DNA of 64,000 nucleotides from Toxonevra muliebris. Its lineage: Eukaryota > Arthropoda > Insecta > Diptera > Pallopteridae. The notes beneath the pieces are model-generated. The model was not told the DNA's origin and did not search any database. It saw nothing but the letters and a program-made list of their open reading frames with translations. Location of the stretch: positions 42,311,989-42,375,988 of the forward strand of contig OY829326.1 of the NCBI GenBank assembly GCA_963691655.1, read 5' to 3'. The position numbers were made by a program, and so were the translations under genes. Shown piece by piece: positions 10,911 through 21,505 of this stretch. Positions within the stretch are counted from its first letter, which is position 1; each line of letters starts with the position of its first letter.

Positions 10911-12856
10911 AATCGGGTGAACAGTGCTCGAACTCGTAGCTAAATCAAAAGCTTTTTACGATACTCAATGAGGATATAAAAGATTTTTTTTAAATTAAAT
11001 TTAATTGGCAACAACTAATTTATCCAGAAAAATAGTGATAAGATTTTATTGTCAAAACAAAAATAAATGATATTTTAGTGCATATGTTTTGCACAATTCT
11101 GTATATAAAACCAAGACCTCTCAATGATCTATGATAGCTTAGAAATGGTGAGCTTATTTTATTCATTTTAATGCAATTTAGAAAAACGTGAGCTTTAATT
11201 TTTTTTAAATATATATTTTTTTGTAATAAATTTGAATACATAGAGATTTTTCGAGCACAAATATTCATACCACAAATTCATACGGTGGCTAAATGTCCGG
11301 AAATAGATCGGCCCGGCCGGTAAATTAGATAAAGAATCGAAAGCCAGTAAAAATCGAAAAACTGGACAAACGCTGTATTTTTGAAGGAAATTCAATTACA
11401 GACCATGTATTGGAATTCTTTTAAGGAAAAATTTGTATTTCTAAGTGACTTTGATGGAAGTTAATTTGTATTTTGAGAGGGGATTCCAATTACCAACAAA
11501 ATAAGCGAAAAACTAAACTTCATTAAATATTGAAAACATTTAATCCACGTAGTGCATATGAATTTTTAGAAGAAAACACTGAATGCCGTTAAATAAAGTT
11601 TCATGAACTTGAGATTCTTTTGTTTTTTCAGAGATTTGAAAATTTTAGATTTGACAAACAAGCATAGCATTTACGCTATTTTTTAATTTTCTGGCTTTAA
11701 TTATTTGTATTACTTTAAGAATCAACGATTTTAAGAATAAGTATTTTCCAGACTTTCTAAGTTCCGAAAGCACATCAATGTCAAGTTGATTGGATTTTTT
11801 GACCCACAGATAAAAAATATACACTCTGCATTAAGGTGTGAGACCCTGAGCAGTTCTAGGGTAGCCAGATTTCAGTACATTAGACATGAAAATAAGTACA
11901 AATCAGTACAGTTTTTATGCTTTTATTACTTAGTAATTTCAATGTAATATAGTGATATAAACGTCCTGAAACTTTTTCTCCGATTTTGTGTGTTCATTTT
12001 ACATTTTCTTCTTCGTCAGTAGACAATGTTAATTACGTATCAGTCTCCATATTTAGAGGATTTTGAGAGGTGAGGACAATAATCAAATTCAAACAATAGC
12101 AAATTCCTTTCACTCATTTAAAAATTTACGTTAACCGACTTTTCTTCAAACAAATATTGCTTTTCTCCTCTCGATAGCAGCAACGCGTATGTATTTTATT
12201 TTGTGAACAATCATCTATACATTTATTAGTGTAACTACAATTTTATTCCAGAAGATCCAGAAGTGCTACACTATCAAATTATATATCAATTTAAAGAGCT
12301 TGACGAGTAGGTTAGCCAAATTATCAGATTTAAAATCGGTTTAGCCAATTCCAAAATATTAGCGTCGGAAGTTCTTTAAAAGTCACTCTTTGAACAAAGC
12401 ATTGCATTCATCGTTGAAAAAATCGTTGCTTAAGCGAGAGTAAATAACAAATGAGAGAGAGAGAGAGAGAGAAGACATGAGTAACGGCATCTCTCAGAAT
12501 TATCTAACGAATTATCTGCATACACAAATAACAAAACAAACAACAACGAGTAGTTTGGTTCTCTTTTGATATTTGTTTTTTCATAAAGGGATTTCTTGAG
12601 CAAAACAAAAAAAAAAAAAAAAAAAATAGTCCCAGTTACTGGGGCCTTACCGACTAGTATATAAATATTTCAGTGGTCATATCAACCAAATAAGTGGAGT
12701 TAGCGATTTTTCCCTATATTTTTTCCAATTTTTTTATTGCATGAGCCGCTAAACTACACATATGTGTACTTGTTGTTTCAAAGCGAATAGTGCTTTCATT
12801 TAAAATTTTAACGGATAGAATTCTTTACACTTTAATTAAGCATTATGCATAAAATT
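10911..12856. other. Intergenic region, no gene seen
   Basis: AT-rich DNA with a pure GA run at about 12455-12471 and a poly-A stretch at 12607-12626. Sequences similar to 'agggtagccagatttcag' at 11871 and 'aggttagccaaattatcag' at 12309 may be old repeat ends. No exon was recognised. Confidence 0.4.
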
Positions 12857-13828
12857 CAGGGACCCTAACGGTTATGCGTTTTATAGTAAAAGTCAAATAT
12901 TAAAAGTTATTTTGTGACTTTTATCGTAATTGGCTAAATAAAACGATAAATTGTTGACTTTTTTAATATTTGGCAAGAAATAATATTTATATTTATAAAA
13001 AAACAGTTATGTTATGACTTTTATTTTGTTGGCCAAAACGAACCAGTTATTTTATGATTTTTATTTTTTTGGACAAAAATAAATGGTCAACCCTGTTTGA
13101 GAAACTAAAAAAAAGTAATGCTATTCGATTCAGCTCATCCGTCCGCATATTATAGGTAAAAAAAAATTTGAATTTTTAAATTCCGAAACAACTGCTACAA
13201 TGACCAAAGTAGGTATAAAAGTAGATAGGCTTTGGGGTATGAAATATTAAAGTAAAGGGGATCCAAAATATTCTAAAACCGTTAGGAACGTCTTTTCGTG
13301 TACTTTTCGAAATTGTATTGTACTTTGTATGGTTGATGACTAAATTCGAAGTTATTGCCAATTTTGTATTCCTGTTCGTATCCATATATTTACATATGGG
13401 CAAAGGTCATAAAATGGAATGAAGCGGATCAATATGTATTGTATACTGTTGAAAAGGTCTCAACGAGTACTTTTCAAAAATATATATCACCATGTATCTT
13501 CGGTGTTTTGTCCAAAAAAATAAAAGTCATAAATTAACTGGTTCGTTTTAGCCAACAAAATAAAAGTCATAAAATAACTGTTTGTTTTTGCCCGACAAAA
13601 TAAAAGTCAAATATAATTATTATTTCTCGCCAAAAATTATAAAAGTCAATAATTTACCGTTTTATTTAGCCTATTAAGATAAAAGTCATGAATTTAAAAG
13701 TCATACAATATTTGTGGAATTTAGTCCGTGAGGATCACAACCGTACACTTGAAGATACCCTACGGCTATTTTTTGTGGATGACTTTTTGAGTTGAAAAAT
13801 GGAAAATAATAGTTATTTTCGGTCCCTG
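12857..13828. mobile_element. hAT-type non-autonomous element with long foldback arms
   Basis: The element starts CAGGGACC and ends GGTCCCTG. It is flanked by the exact 8-bp duplication ATAAAATT (12849-12856 and 13829-13836), the signature of hAT transposition. Inside, about 180-200 bp at each end (roughly 12890-13085 and 13505-13700) are inverted copies made of repeated units of the form 'taaaagtcat...ttggc', giving a foldback structure around a 420-bp centre. No transposase frame is present. A single similar end, CAGGGACCGAAAA, lies at 31743. Confidence 0.85.
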
Positions 13829-14994
13829 ATAAAATTTAATAAATTTTTTTTTAAATTAAATTTTATTCACTTGCCAACAAAAAGAAAATTTTTGTTTGCG
13901 AAATTACTTACTTTCGACGCAAGATAGCGGTTACAATATTTTCTTTTTATAAAAAGAGTAGTCACTAGATTTTAAAAACAATGACTTAATAATAAAAAAT
14001 ACTTTAAAAAAAGACAACAAATTGAGTGTACTTTTTCAGTGAAGAAGTTAAAAAGTGGTAATCGGGAAACTTTGAAAGACATCGGCAATCGAATTTTATT
14101 CGCCCTTAGTAGTGTTGATTACTTTATTGAGGGTTCTTCTTTATTCACAAAATTAGTTTCATTAGTTAACGAAAACGTTGTTATGATTAAATTAAAAACT
14201 TATGCACACTCTCTGCTAATACTTCCTATGTAAATACAGTAAATTCTTTCAGAGTTTCCCTTTTTTATTACTAAGTATTAAAAATAAAACACTTACATAG
14301 TTTTTAGATTATCTTACATGATTAATTTTTATTTATAAATAAAGATAAAGATTATTACAATTATTTTTTTTGCTCAAAAAAATCTACCAAATAATATCGC
14401 GGTTTTAGTATGTATATCTGTATATATAATATAACCCCCGATTTAGGCTTACTACTGTAAGATTTTCTATAGCTTCATAAAGTATGTATAATTTTTTTTT
14501 TTTTTATTATTTTTTTACTAAATTTACTCACTTTTTGAACATGAATCATTCTTTTCGTTTTCTCAATGCTTTCAGTTTTATTTTCATTTTCATAATGTTT
14601 TATTTTCGATTACATTACAAGTTTTGATTATGTTTACATTGAATTTATTATTTGTTTTTGTCCTAATTAAAAATATAAATTTATTTGTTTTAGTAGTAGT
14701 TATCTTTTAATAAGCGCGATTATGTGTAGACAAAATATTTTGCAAAAATTGGTTTTCGTTTTTTGTTTTCTAAGATATTTTCATAATATAAAATATATTG
14801 CATTATTGTAGTTGTTGTTGTCTTTGTTACTCCGAAAAGCTCAGTGTGTAGCAGAAATACTCAATATTTCAATTTTTCATTTCTGTTTTTTTTTCTTTTT
14901 GTTTTTGTAAATTTCGCCTTAATTGCCTTACATTCAATCAACCGTTTTTATTTTAAAATCGTCCATTTCCTTTGGATTGATTTACACTCATACT
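13829..14994. other. Region downstream of the RNase T2 gene, AT-rich
   Basis: Contains the right-hand target duplication of the preceding hAT element and, towards its right end, the presumed 3' UTR of the minus-strand RNase T2 gene. Long T runs. Open frames such as the one at 14039-14233 are short and of unremarkable composition. Confidence 0.4.
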
Positions 14995-15946
14995 TTAGAA
15001 TGTGAACCACATAATGAACTGCAGCATTTTGTACGCATTTACTACAGGAAATTTCCATTTCTCAGCTTTTTTACGCAACACTGGTGGCACATTACTCGGA
15101 TAATGTACCGGTTTCGAAATGTGGCAATTCGTTATGACCGTACCACCAGGATAATTAACTAGCCCAACGTCTCCATGTTTTACACCATCGCAATCTGTCA
15201 GCTGTAATTGCTTATCAAAGCAAATACGTATCTCGGCCAAATAGCTTATGTCGTTTTTGTTATCAAACAAACAGTGTATAGAGGGATTTTTTCCCAACAC
15301 TTTAATCAATGCGGTCTGTAGTGCAATTACGGTATTATTCGAATCAGGATGTATATTGGAATTACCCAATATATTCGATATCAAATATGCATTACGCCAC
15401 TGCAGTCCCTGTCCAAAGTATTTGAGTTCATCGTTTAATGCAGCCAAAAGTGCTGCACAGGTGCCATGTTTCAACCATTCATGTTTCCATAGCCAATCAA
15501 TTTGCGTTTGTCCATCAATATCGGGCCAGTATAATTTTAAATTATCTTCAATTTGTTTTAATATGTCTAAATTGAAATCAGCAGTTTTATTACAAAAACT
15601 TGGACCCAAGTGACCAAATTTTGTTGGCCAAACTCCGTGTATGGTCCAGAATTCCTTAGTCGTTGGTAGTACGCACTTGTGCGTTTCATCTTCTTCTCTC
15701 CAATGATAGCAGGTGGTTACTGGCCATTGCTGTGAGAAGATTAGTACATCCCATTCATGTTCTGGTTCACGTTTAGTTGTATTCAAATCCATAAGTAGTT
15801 CATCATCGTCATATTCCGCTGAAGGGATTTCATCGGAATATAGTAAATCGTTATTGTTTTTATTTTTGTTATGTTCTTGTTCTTGTTCTTCTTGTTGGAT
15901 TATTGGTGCGTCCTCGAGTAGTGAGTCATCAGCGGATAATGATGCG
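14995..15946 (-). CDS. RNase T2 family ribonuclease, 3' exon (5' exon not found)
   Basis: One long minus-strand exon runs from a TTTACAG acceptor (exon start at 15946) to TAA at 14995-14997. It opens with an acidic, Gln/Glu/Asn-rich spacer followed by the RNase T2 core. The family motifs are clear: 'FSQQWP', CAS I FWTIHGVWP with the catalytic His, and CAS II KHEWLKHGTC with catalytic Glu and His. Conserved cysteines for disulphides are present. These enzymes cleave single-stranded RNA through a 2',3'-cyclic phosphate and act in lysosomes or outside the cell; flies have a single-copy homologue (RNaseX25). The exon lacks a signal peptide, so at least one upstream exon lies to the right of 15947, possibly far away. 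The first in-frame ATG at 15792 is probably internal. Confidence 0.9.
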
Positions 15947-16702
15947 CTGTAAATAAAAAGGTTTTAACTCAAAATGTACTCGAAGGAAATTATATTTGTG
16001 AGATTCATTTCATTTCGTAAACTGTAGGTATATTATTATAGTATAGAAAAGTGAATTCCACGAAACGTTATAAGTGTTTAAGAAATGGGGAGGGCTATTT
16101 TGGGAACGGTAACTTCCTTGCCAATGAATAAAAAAATATTCGAAGGAAAGAAAAAATCTGCAATCTCTCACGATCCCCTAGTACATACATACATATACAT
16201 ATGTATGTATGTCTAAGTTCGCGTCTGTTATCTGAACAATGTAAATTTTCTGACATGTAGTTTTTTCTATTAATTGCTTTCAGTGTATTTTGTACTTTAG
16301 AACTAAAATGTGTGAGCGATTATTTTGTATTATATTCTTGAATTGAATTACAATTTCACACTTGTATAATTATAAGTAGTGGCCACTAGCGGATACAGAA
16401 ATTGTGTAAGAGGGGAGGAGCTTTTAATTTGTTGGTCTCTTTAAAATACTATTTTTCAATCATGACCAACTATCAAAATGTATGAAATATACATATCGGG
16501 AAGAGGGACGGGGGGTTTATCCCTAACCGCTCAATTCCCCCTTTGGAGACGTTTGTGACTCCAAACATGGAGCATAATGTAAATTGTTATTAGGTCGTTT
16601 CGAATTTCGGTTTTGGTTTGACAAATATTAACTTAAGTAGTTAAAGATAATAATTCATGAGAAGAAGAAAGAATGTTGTAAAAAAGATAAAACAATTTTC
16701 AT
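15947..16702. other. Probable intron of the RNase T2 gene
   Basis: Begins, on the minus strand, with the polypyrimidine tract and AG acceptor of the RNase exon. It holds a palindromic microsatellite (CATA/TATG) at 16185-16213. At about 16393 it has 'actagcggatacag', similar to hAT-type ends of the form CAGTGGCGGATACAG. No exon seen. Confidence 0.4.
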
Positions 16703-16829
16703 ATCGTCGACGTTCTGGCAAAATTCACTAAGTCCATTTTTTTAATTTCTGAGATGAAATTAATTTATGCAGTGCATGGTTAAAAAAAATTAATTTGGAT
16801 TTAGTGATTTCTGCTTGAACGACGACGAT
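16703..16829. other. Long hairpin 1 (34-bp imperfect arms)
   Basis: 16703-16736 and 16796-16829 are inverted copies, matching at roughly 80 percent of positions by eye: ATCGTCG.CGTTC..GCA..A.TCACTAA.TCCA. The stem can be extended inward through a T-run/A-run pair. The whole is 127 bp and could be a small foldback transposon or an RNA hairpin. It lies in the presumed RNase T2 intron, 48 bp from hairpin 2. Confidence 0.55.
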
Positions 16830-16877
16830 GCATTCAGCTATTTTGAATTGTCGTCAGTTGCAAAGTAAGTGTAAAAC

Positions 16878-16961
16878 AATTCGTCGCCTGAGAATTGATT
16901 TGGTGTATAGGTATACGAATACGTACACACATACGCCACATCAATTCTCAGACGACGAATT
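16878..16961. ncRNA. Candidate pre-miRNA-like hairpin (84 nt)
   Basis: Bases 16878-16899 and 16940-16961 are inverted copies of 22 bp with one mismatch (AATTCGTCGyCTGAGAATTGAT). Pairing continues inward with a few mismatches through TGGTGTAT / ATACGCCA, leaving a very small loop near 16917-16922. Size and mismatch pattern fit an animal microRNA precursor on either strand. I do not recognise a known miRNA in it. A small foldback MITE is the main alternative. Confidence 0.35.
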
Positions 16962-19900
16962 CCCAATTTATATGAATAAGATTTTGAATAAGCAAAAAAA
17001 TTATCATTTTCTTATTAGGCTTCACAAAACGGTTAGTTTCAAAAGGTTTAATATTTAAAATCAGTTGGAGAGAGAAAATAAACTTCGCTGTGCTTTCAAT
17101 TGGTAGATCAATTGAAAATTAGAATGAACTTATATTTCAATTGACCAACCACGGGCATTAGTTTCATTGATATAGGAGCAAAATTAGTCAAAAATTTGTA
17201 TTATATCGAGGGCTCATATTACATTGTGTCTGTCTAAAGTTTGGATAAAAATGAGTTTTTGAAGCCAAACTCTTCACCGATCACTGGCCTTGCCCTGAAC
17301 TCCTTTCTATGCACTAGCAGATCATGTTTGCAAGGCATTTAGTTATAAATGTTTTAATGATTAGATAAAAATAGCAAGAGGCCTGAATCTATTTGAAGCT
17401 CACAGAGAGGGGCTAGAGTTCGATGAGAACTCTAAACTCCTCTCTATATAAGGAGTAGACTTTGTTTACACGAAATTTGGAATTTTGTTAAAAACTTTTT
17501 AAAAACTGCCTTTTTATGCTCATAGAGGCTAAAGAAAGATTGAACTTATCTTGAGTCAACTTAATTCTCAAAAATTTAATCTGCTACGAAAAATTAACAG
17601 ATCACTTTTTTTTAATGTATTTTGTTTTTTGAGTAAAATCAAGCCACAAAATAATTTCAACCCTTTTGCAAAAACTTTGAACTGTCGTTTTTAATTGACC
17701 TTCCAACTTCTGATCTGCTGAATTTACAGACCCTACTTATTTAATAAATATTGTAAAAGATCGACTGATCAATTTTTTTAGCATTAGAGAATGAAACCGT
17801 TTTTTCGCTCTCTTGAAAAGTTTTATTTTGCACATAGAAATCATTGAATATCCTCGATATCTTAACTACGAAAATACACAGAAAAAAAAGTCTTCTGAAA
17901 ATATTTATATAGTAATGGCTAGAAAGGGCATTACATACTATAGCTTACCACTTAGGAAACTTAGCCAACTTAATCTAACAGAATCAAATCACCCTTTTCG
18001 TAAACTTCTTAAAATTCGTTGAAAAAAGAAGCAATAGCTTCTTTTTTGCAGAGTGGATCCTCTAAATTCTTTTGATTCAGAAGCAACAATCAAATGTATG
18101 AAATATTTAACGACAATAGAGGCTTATTACCAAAACTCTACCTTGGATACACTAGTGATTGAAAGTGTAACTCGAAACCATAGAGGGCATGACATGAAAC
18201 TGAGAGAACCGATGTTGGAATCGGACGCTTTTCAAATCAACGAATGAGGATCGGCCACAACACAGTCAAGCAGAAATGTCGACGTTGGCTCTCCCAGTTT
18301 CATTTCATGTGCTCGAAACTATTACCTGCGATCAAATATAAATAATTGATATTAATGATACTATGTAAAAATTCTTCTAGAATATCTGGAAACCTATCAG
18401 CGAACTTTATTCATATACATACAATAACCTTCGAGAGCAGGGTGTATTCATATAGTATTCAAATGAAGCTTAAATGATTACTGCCGTTCTGCACTACATA
18501 CGGGCACAATACATACATTGTACGAGTTTTTTGGTTTATTTTCTGTTTTCTTTTAACTCTAATCAATTATATTTATTTCATAATGTGATTCATAAAAATA
18601 AAAAATCACAAATATTACGCATTATTAAATTATTTAGCTGTATTAGGAGAATTATTAATTTCTTTGCTAAAAAGAAACAATTTTTTTTAGATGTTATTAA
18701 TTAATACACTCAAGCAAAGTGTTTTGGCATGAATTTATTTTGTTTTGCTTCTTTTTTTTGTTTGGTAAATTTCCTTACCTAACCACACTGCTCCATTGTG
18801 TTGACACAACGACGAAGAGACAAAATGTTGCATATACTATTTGCAAATTGTGACACTGCAGCATTTCTGTCTTTTTTATATTTCTTTTAATATCGCTGTT
18901 ATTATGTATTATTTCTTTTGTCTATTGCACTTTATTATTTTATACAATATCTGCAAAATGAAATTGTTAAGTTTTATTCGCAGTCATGAAAATAGTTTCA
19001 AGGTGTTGAATAATATTAATTTATTTTGTCTCCCTTTTTCATTTGACACTTTTGCTGATGTTTTTTATTGCGTATAAATAAATTAATTTGATAGACTATT
19101 TTCTTCGTTTTTTTCTTCTTTTTGTTTGTTGTTGTTTTCGAGGTTTCTTTTTTTTTTTTTTTTTCTATTTTGTCTTTTTATTACCAAATTGGTGTCAAAA
19201 TAATTTTATTAACACTCAATTCTCCAGTATTTCTTTAGTAATTCTCCAAATTATTATTTGTATAAATTTTCCGCAGTCTTGGCATTTTTTTCATTATCCA
19301 TTTTCTTTTTCGGGGTTTTCCTTCTTCCTCCTATATCTGTGCGTTCGTTTTGTTGCAGGTATATTTTTCTTTGATTTTATATGCTTTCATCTATCAACTT
19401 TTTACTTACAAATGTCAAAAGAAGGTACTTTAGTAATTGCTTATTTCTTTATTTCTTGTTGTGTTTGTGTTTGTGTTTTTATTGTTGGCTATTGTAGTTT
19501 ATTCGTGTATGTTTCCTCTCTTTTAGTTTCACTTTAGTAGCGCGCTACTAATAGTGACTCAAATTTTTATCTGTGTATGTGTGTTATTTGCTTTTGCTTT
19601 GAGTATTTCAGGTTTATACATACATACATACATAACTACTTATTAAGCATTTGCAGGGTAGATTTTTTTGTGCCAAAAAACTCGTTGTTATCGCTGTTAA
19701 AATTTTGAGAGCAACAGATAGAGAGAGTGATATTTAAAAACCATAGTATATTAAATACTACATACATAAAATATATAGTATCATTCTTTTAAATTAAAAT
19801 TCTCTTAATAGTTAATACAATTATAAATTTTTCTGCTAAAATAACCGTTAGCCATTAAAAACGAGAATAAAAAGTTTCTATCTCACCAGAGTATGAAAAG

Positions 19901-20455
19901 CTAAGCTTTAATAGGCCACTAGAAAATAAAGACACAATATTTCAGAAAATTCACGAGTAACTCATGAAATATTTTAATTATTACATAAAATTATTAGGAT
20001 TATGTATTTAGATTAATGAACAAAAAGCCATGATCAGCTTAGAGCACAAAGGTGATAAATCAAAGAAGATAAAAAACTTTCGAACATTTTTTATTGTTAA
20101 CCTTTTCTCTGTGCCTTAACCCTAGGATGGGCACCTGAGCCTAATTTTAAGTTTAAATATCCATATAATTTTTGTTTCTTGTGAATCGATCTGAAATTCC
20201 ATGACTTCTTGCACCAATGTTTTCTGAGCACAAAAAAATAAAAATTCAAATTATTTTTCAAGTTTATCTAAACTTTGAATTGAAATTCCACAAAAACTCT
20301 CTAAACAAAGGGTCGATCCAAATTTTTTCCAAACATCACCTATTATATCTAAATCACAACCAAAAATCTTTCATTAATTAAAACTATACAGCTTTCTTAA
20401 ATTTTGTAATTATCCAAACACCTTATTTGTTTGTAATTCGGATCATCAATCCGAC
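16962..20455. other. Non-coding region, possible intron of the RNase T2 gene
   Basis: AT- and T-rich DNA. An imperfect inverted repeat lies at 18187-18217 and 18280-18312 (shared core CATGA.ATGAAACTG.GAGA), probably a decayed mobile element. A CATA run is at 19617-19632. The long T-rich open frame at 19088-19537 is low complexity and not believed. Confidence 0.4.
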
Positions 20456-21505
20456 TAAGGCTGTGATTATATTGCGAGCACGGTTGCCACTTTGGTACAA
20501 TTCTACCAAAACTGGTCCATTCTTTACTATTTTTCTGCGTTTGGTACATTGGTACATGTTTTTAAAATTTGGTACATTCTGTAGGCAAAGTTAGCTCTTA
20601 TAATATTTAAGAATTGTAAGCTTATGTTTAAAATATTTTTTGTTGAAAAATGTAAAATTTAAATATATATAATATATAATGCTTTCAAAAGAATTATGTG
20701 TCGGACGATAAGAGTCTCATTATATCTAGTATTATTGACATCTTAAATTGTACAAACAAATTTTTTTTGGAGTTTATTTTACGATATTTTTGTAGTGTTT
20801 TTTACTTTCAAAGTGGGCACCTAAAAAAAAGGTGTGAGGCTGACCCGAGTAATTACAGTACTTGAAGTCTTCTTAAACAACAAATTTAAATAGATTATTA
20901 TTTTGTACGTTTGTCATTCTAGCAGGTAGTAGATTTAAACATTTGGATTAAAAAATAACAAAATGGCGGACTTCCAAATTTTATTTATTTTTTTAAATCG
21001 CGTTGTTTTTTGTTGAAAATCGTCGCAAAAAATATGAAATAATGATTAAAAATAAGCAATTCTACTACCTGCGAGAGCCATTGGCGTGTGAAATAACACA
21101 TTAAAAGTTCACCCCAATGGGTTCTATAAAATTCTGTCAGACCCCTGAGCCGGTCAAAAAAACGTTGTTTCGAGAAAAACGCTTTTTAAGTTTTAACAAC
21201 AGATAAAGTTTTCACAACAGGCGCTCTCGACTATGAGCTATAACTTCGTTAATATTTTGAGTTTTGGTCTGAAATTTTTACAGTATACTCTCAATATATT
21301 GCAGTTTCGAAACACATTTAAAAAAATCGGTACATTTTCCCCCCATTTGGTACATTTTTTTTGCAAATATTGGTACAAAATAAAATGAGTAAGTGGCAAC
21401 CGTGATTGCGAGTATGCTCGGCGAACACCATGAAATTGTTGTTGCACCGAACACAAAGAGAGAGTTTGTACTCACCCTCACACCGAACACAATATGCTCG
21501 GTGTG
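20456..21505. repeat. Dispersed repeat, copy B, split by a hAT insertion
   Basis: 20456-20478 and 21405-21505 together match the reverse complement of the repeat at 6865-6990. The two parts are separated by the hAT element at 20479-21404. Rejoining them gives 'attatattgcgagtatgctc', which parallels 'gttatattgggagtatgctc' in copy A, so the pre-insertion site is confirmed within the window. Confidence 0.8.
20479..21404. mobile_element. hAT-type non-autonomous element (CACGGTTGCCACTT ends)
   Basis: Perfect 14-bp terminal inverted repeats, CACGGTTGCCACTT, at 20479-20492 and 21391-21404, with an exact 8-bp duplication ATTGCGAG at 20471-20478 and 21405-21412. Both ends carry several copies of TGGTACA as subterminal repeats, a typical transposase-binding arrangement in hAT elements. 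The 926-bp element has no transposase. Its insertion into another repeat (copy B) is seen directly. Confidence 0.92.

Noticed and set aside
19088..19537. 149-residue open frame on the plus strand
   Set aside because: It is a translation of T-rich low-complexity DNA (Phe, Leu, Cys, Val runs) with no family features; a chance frame.
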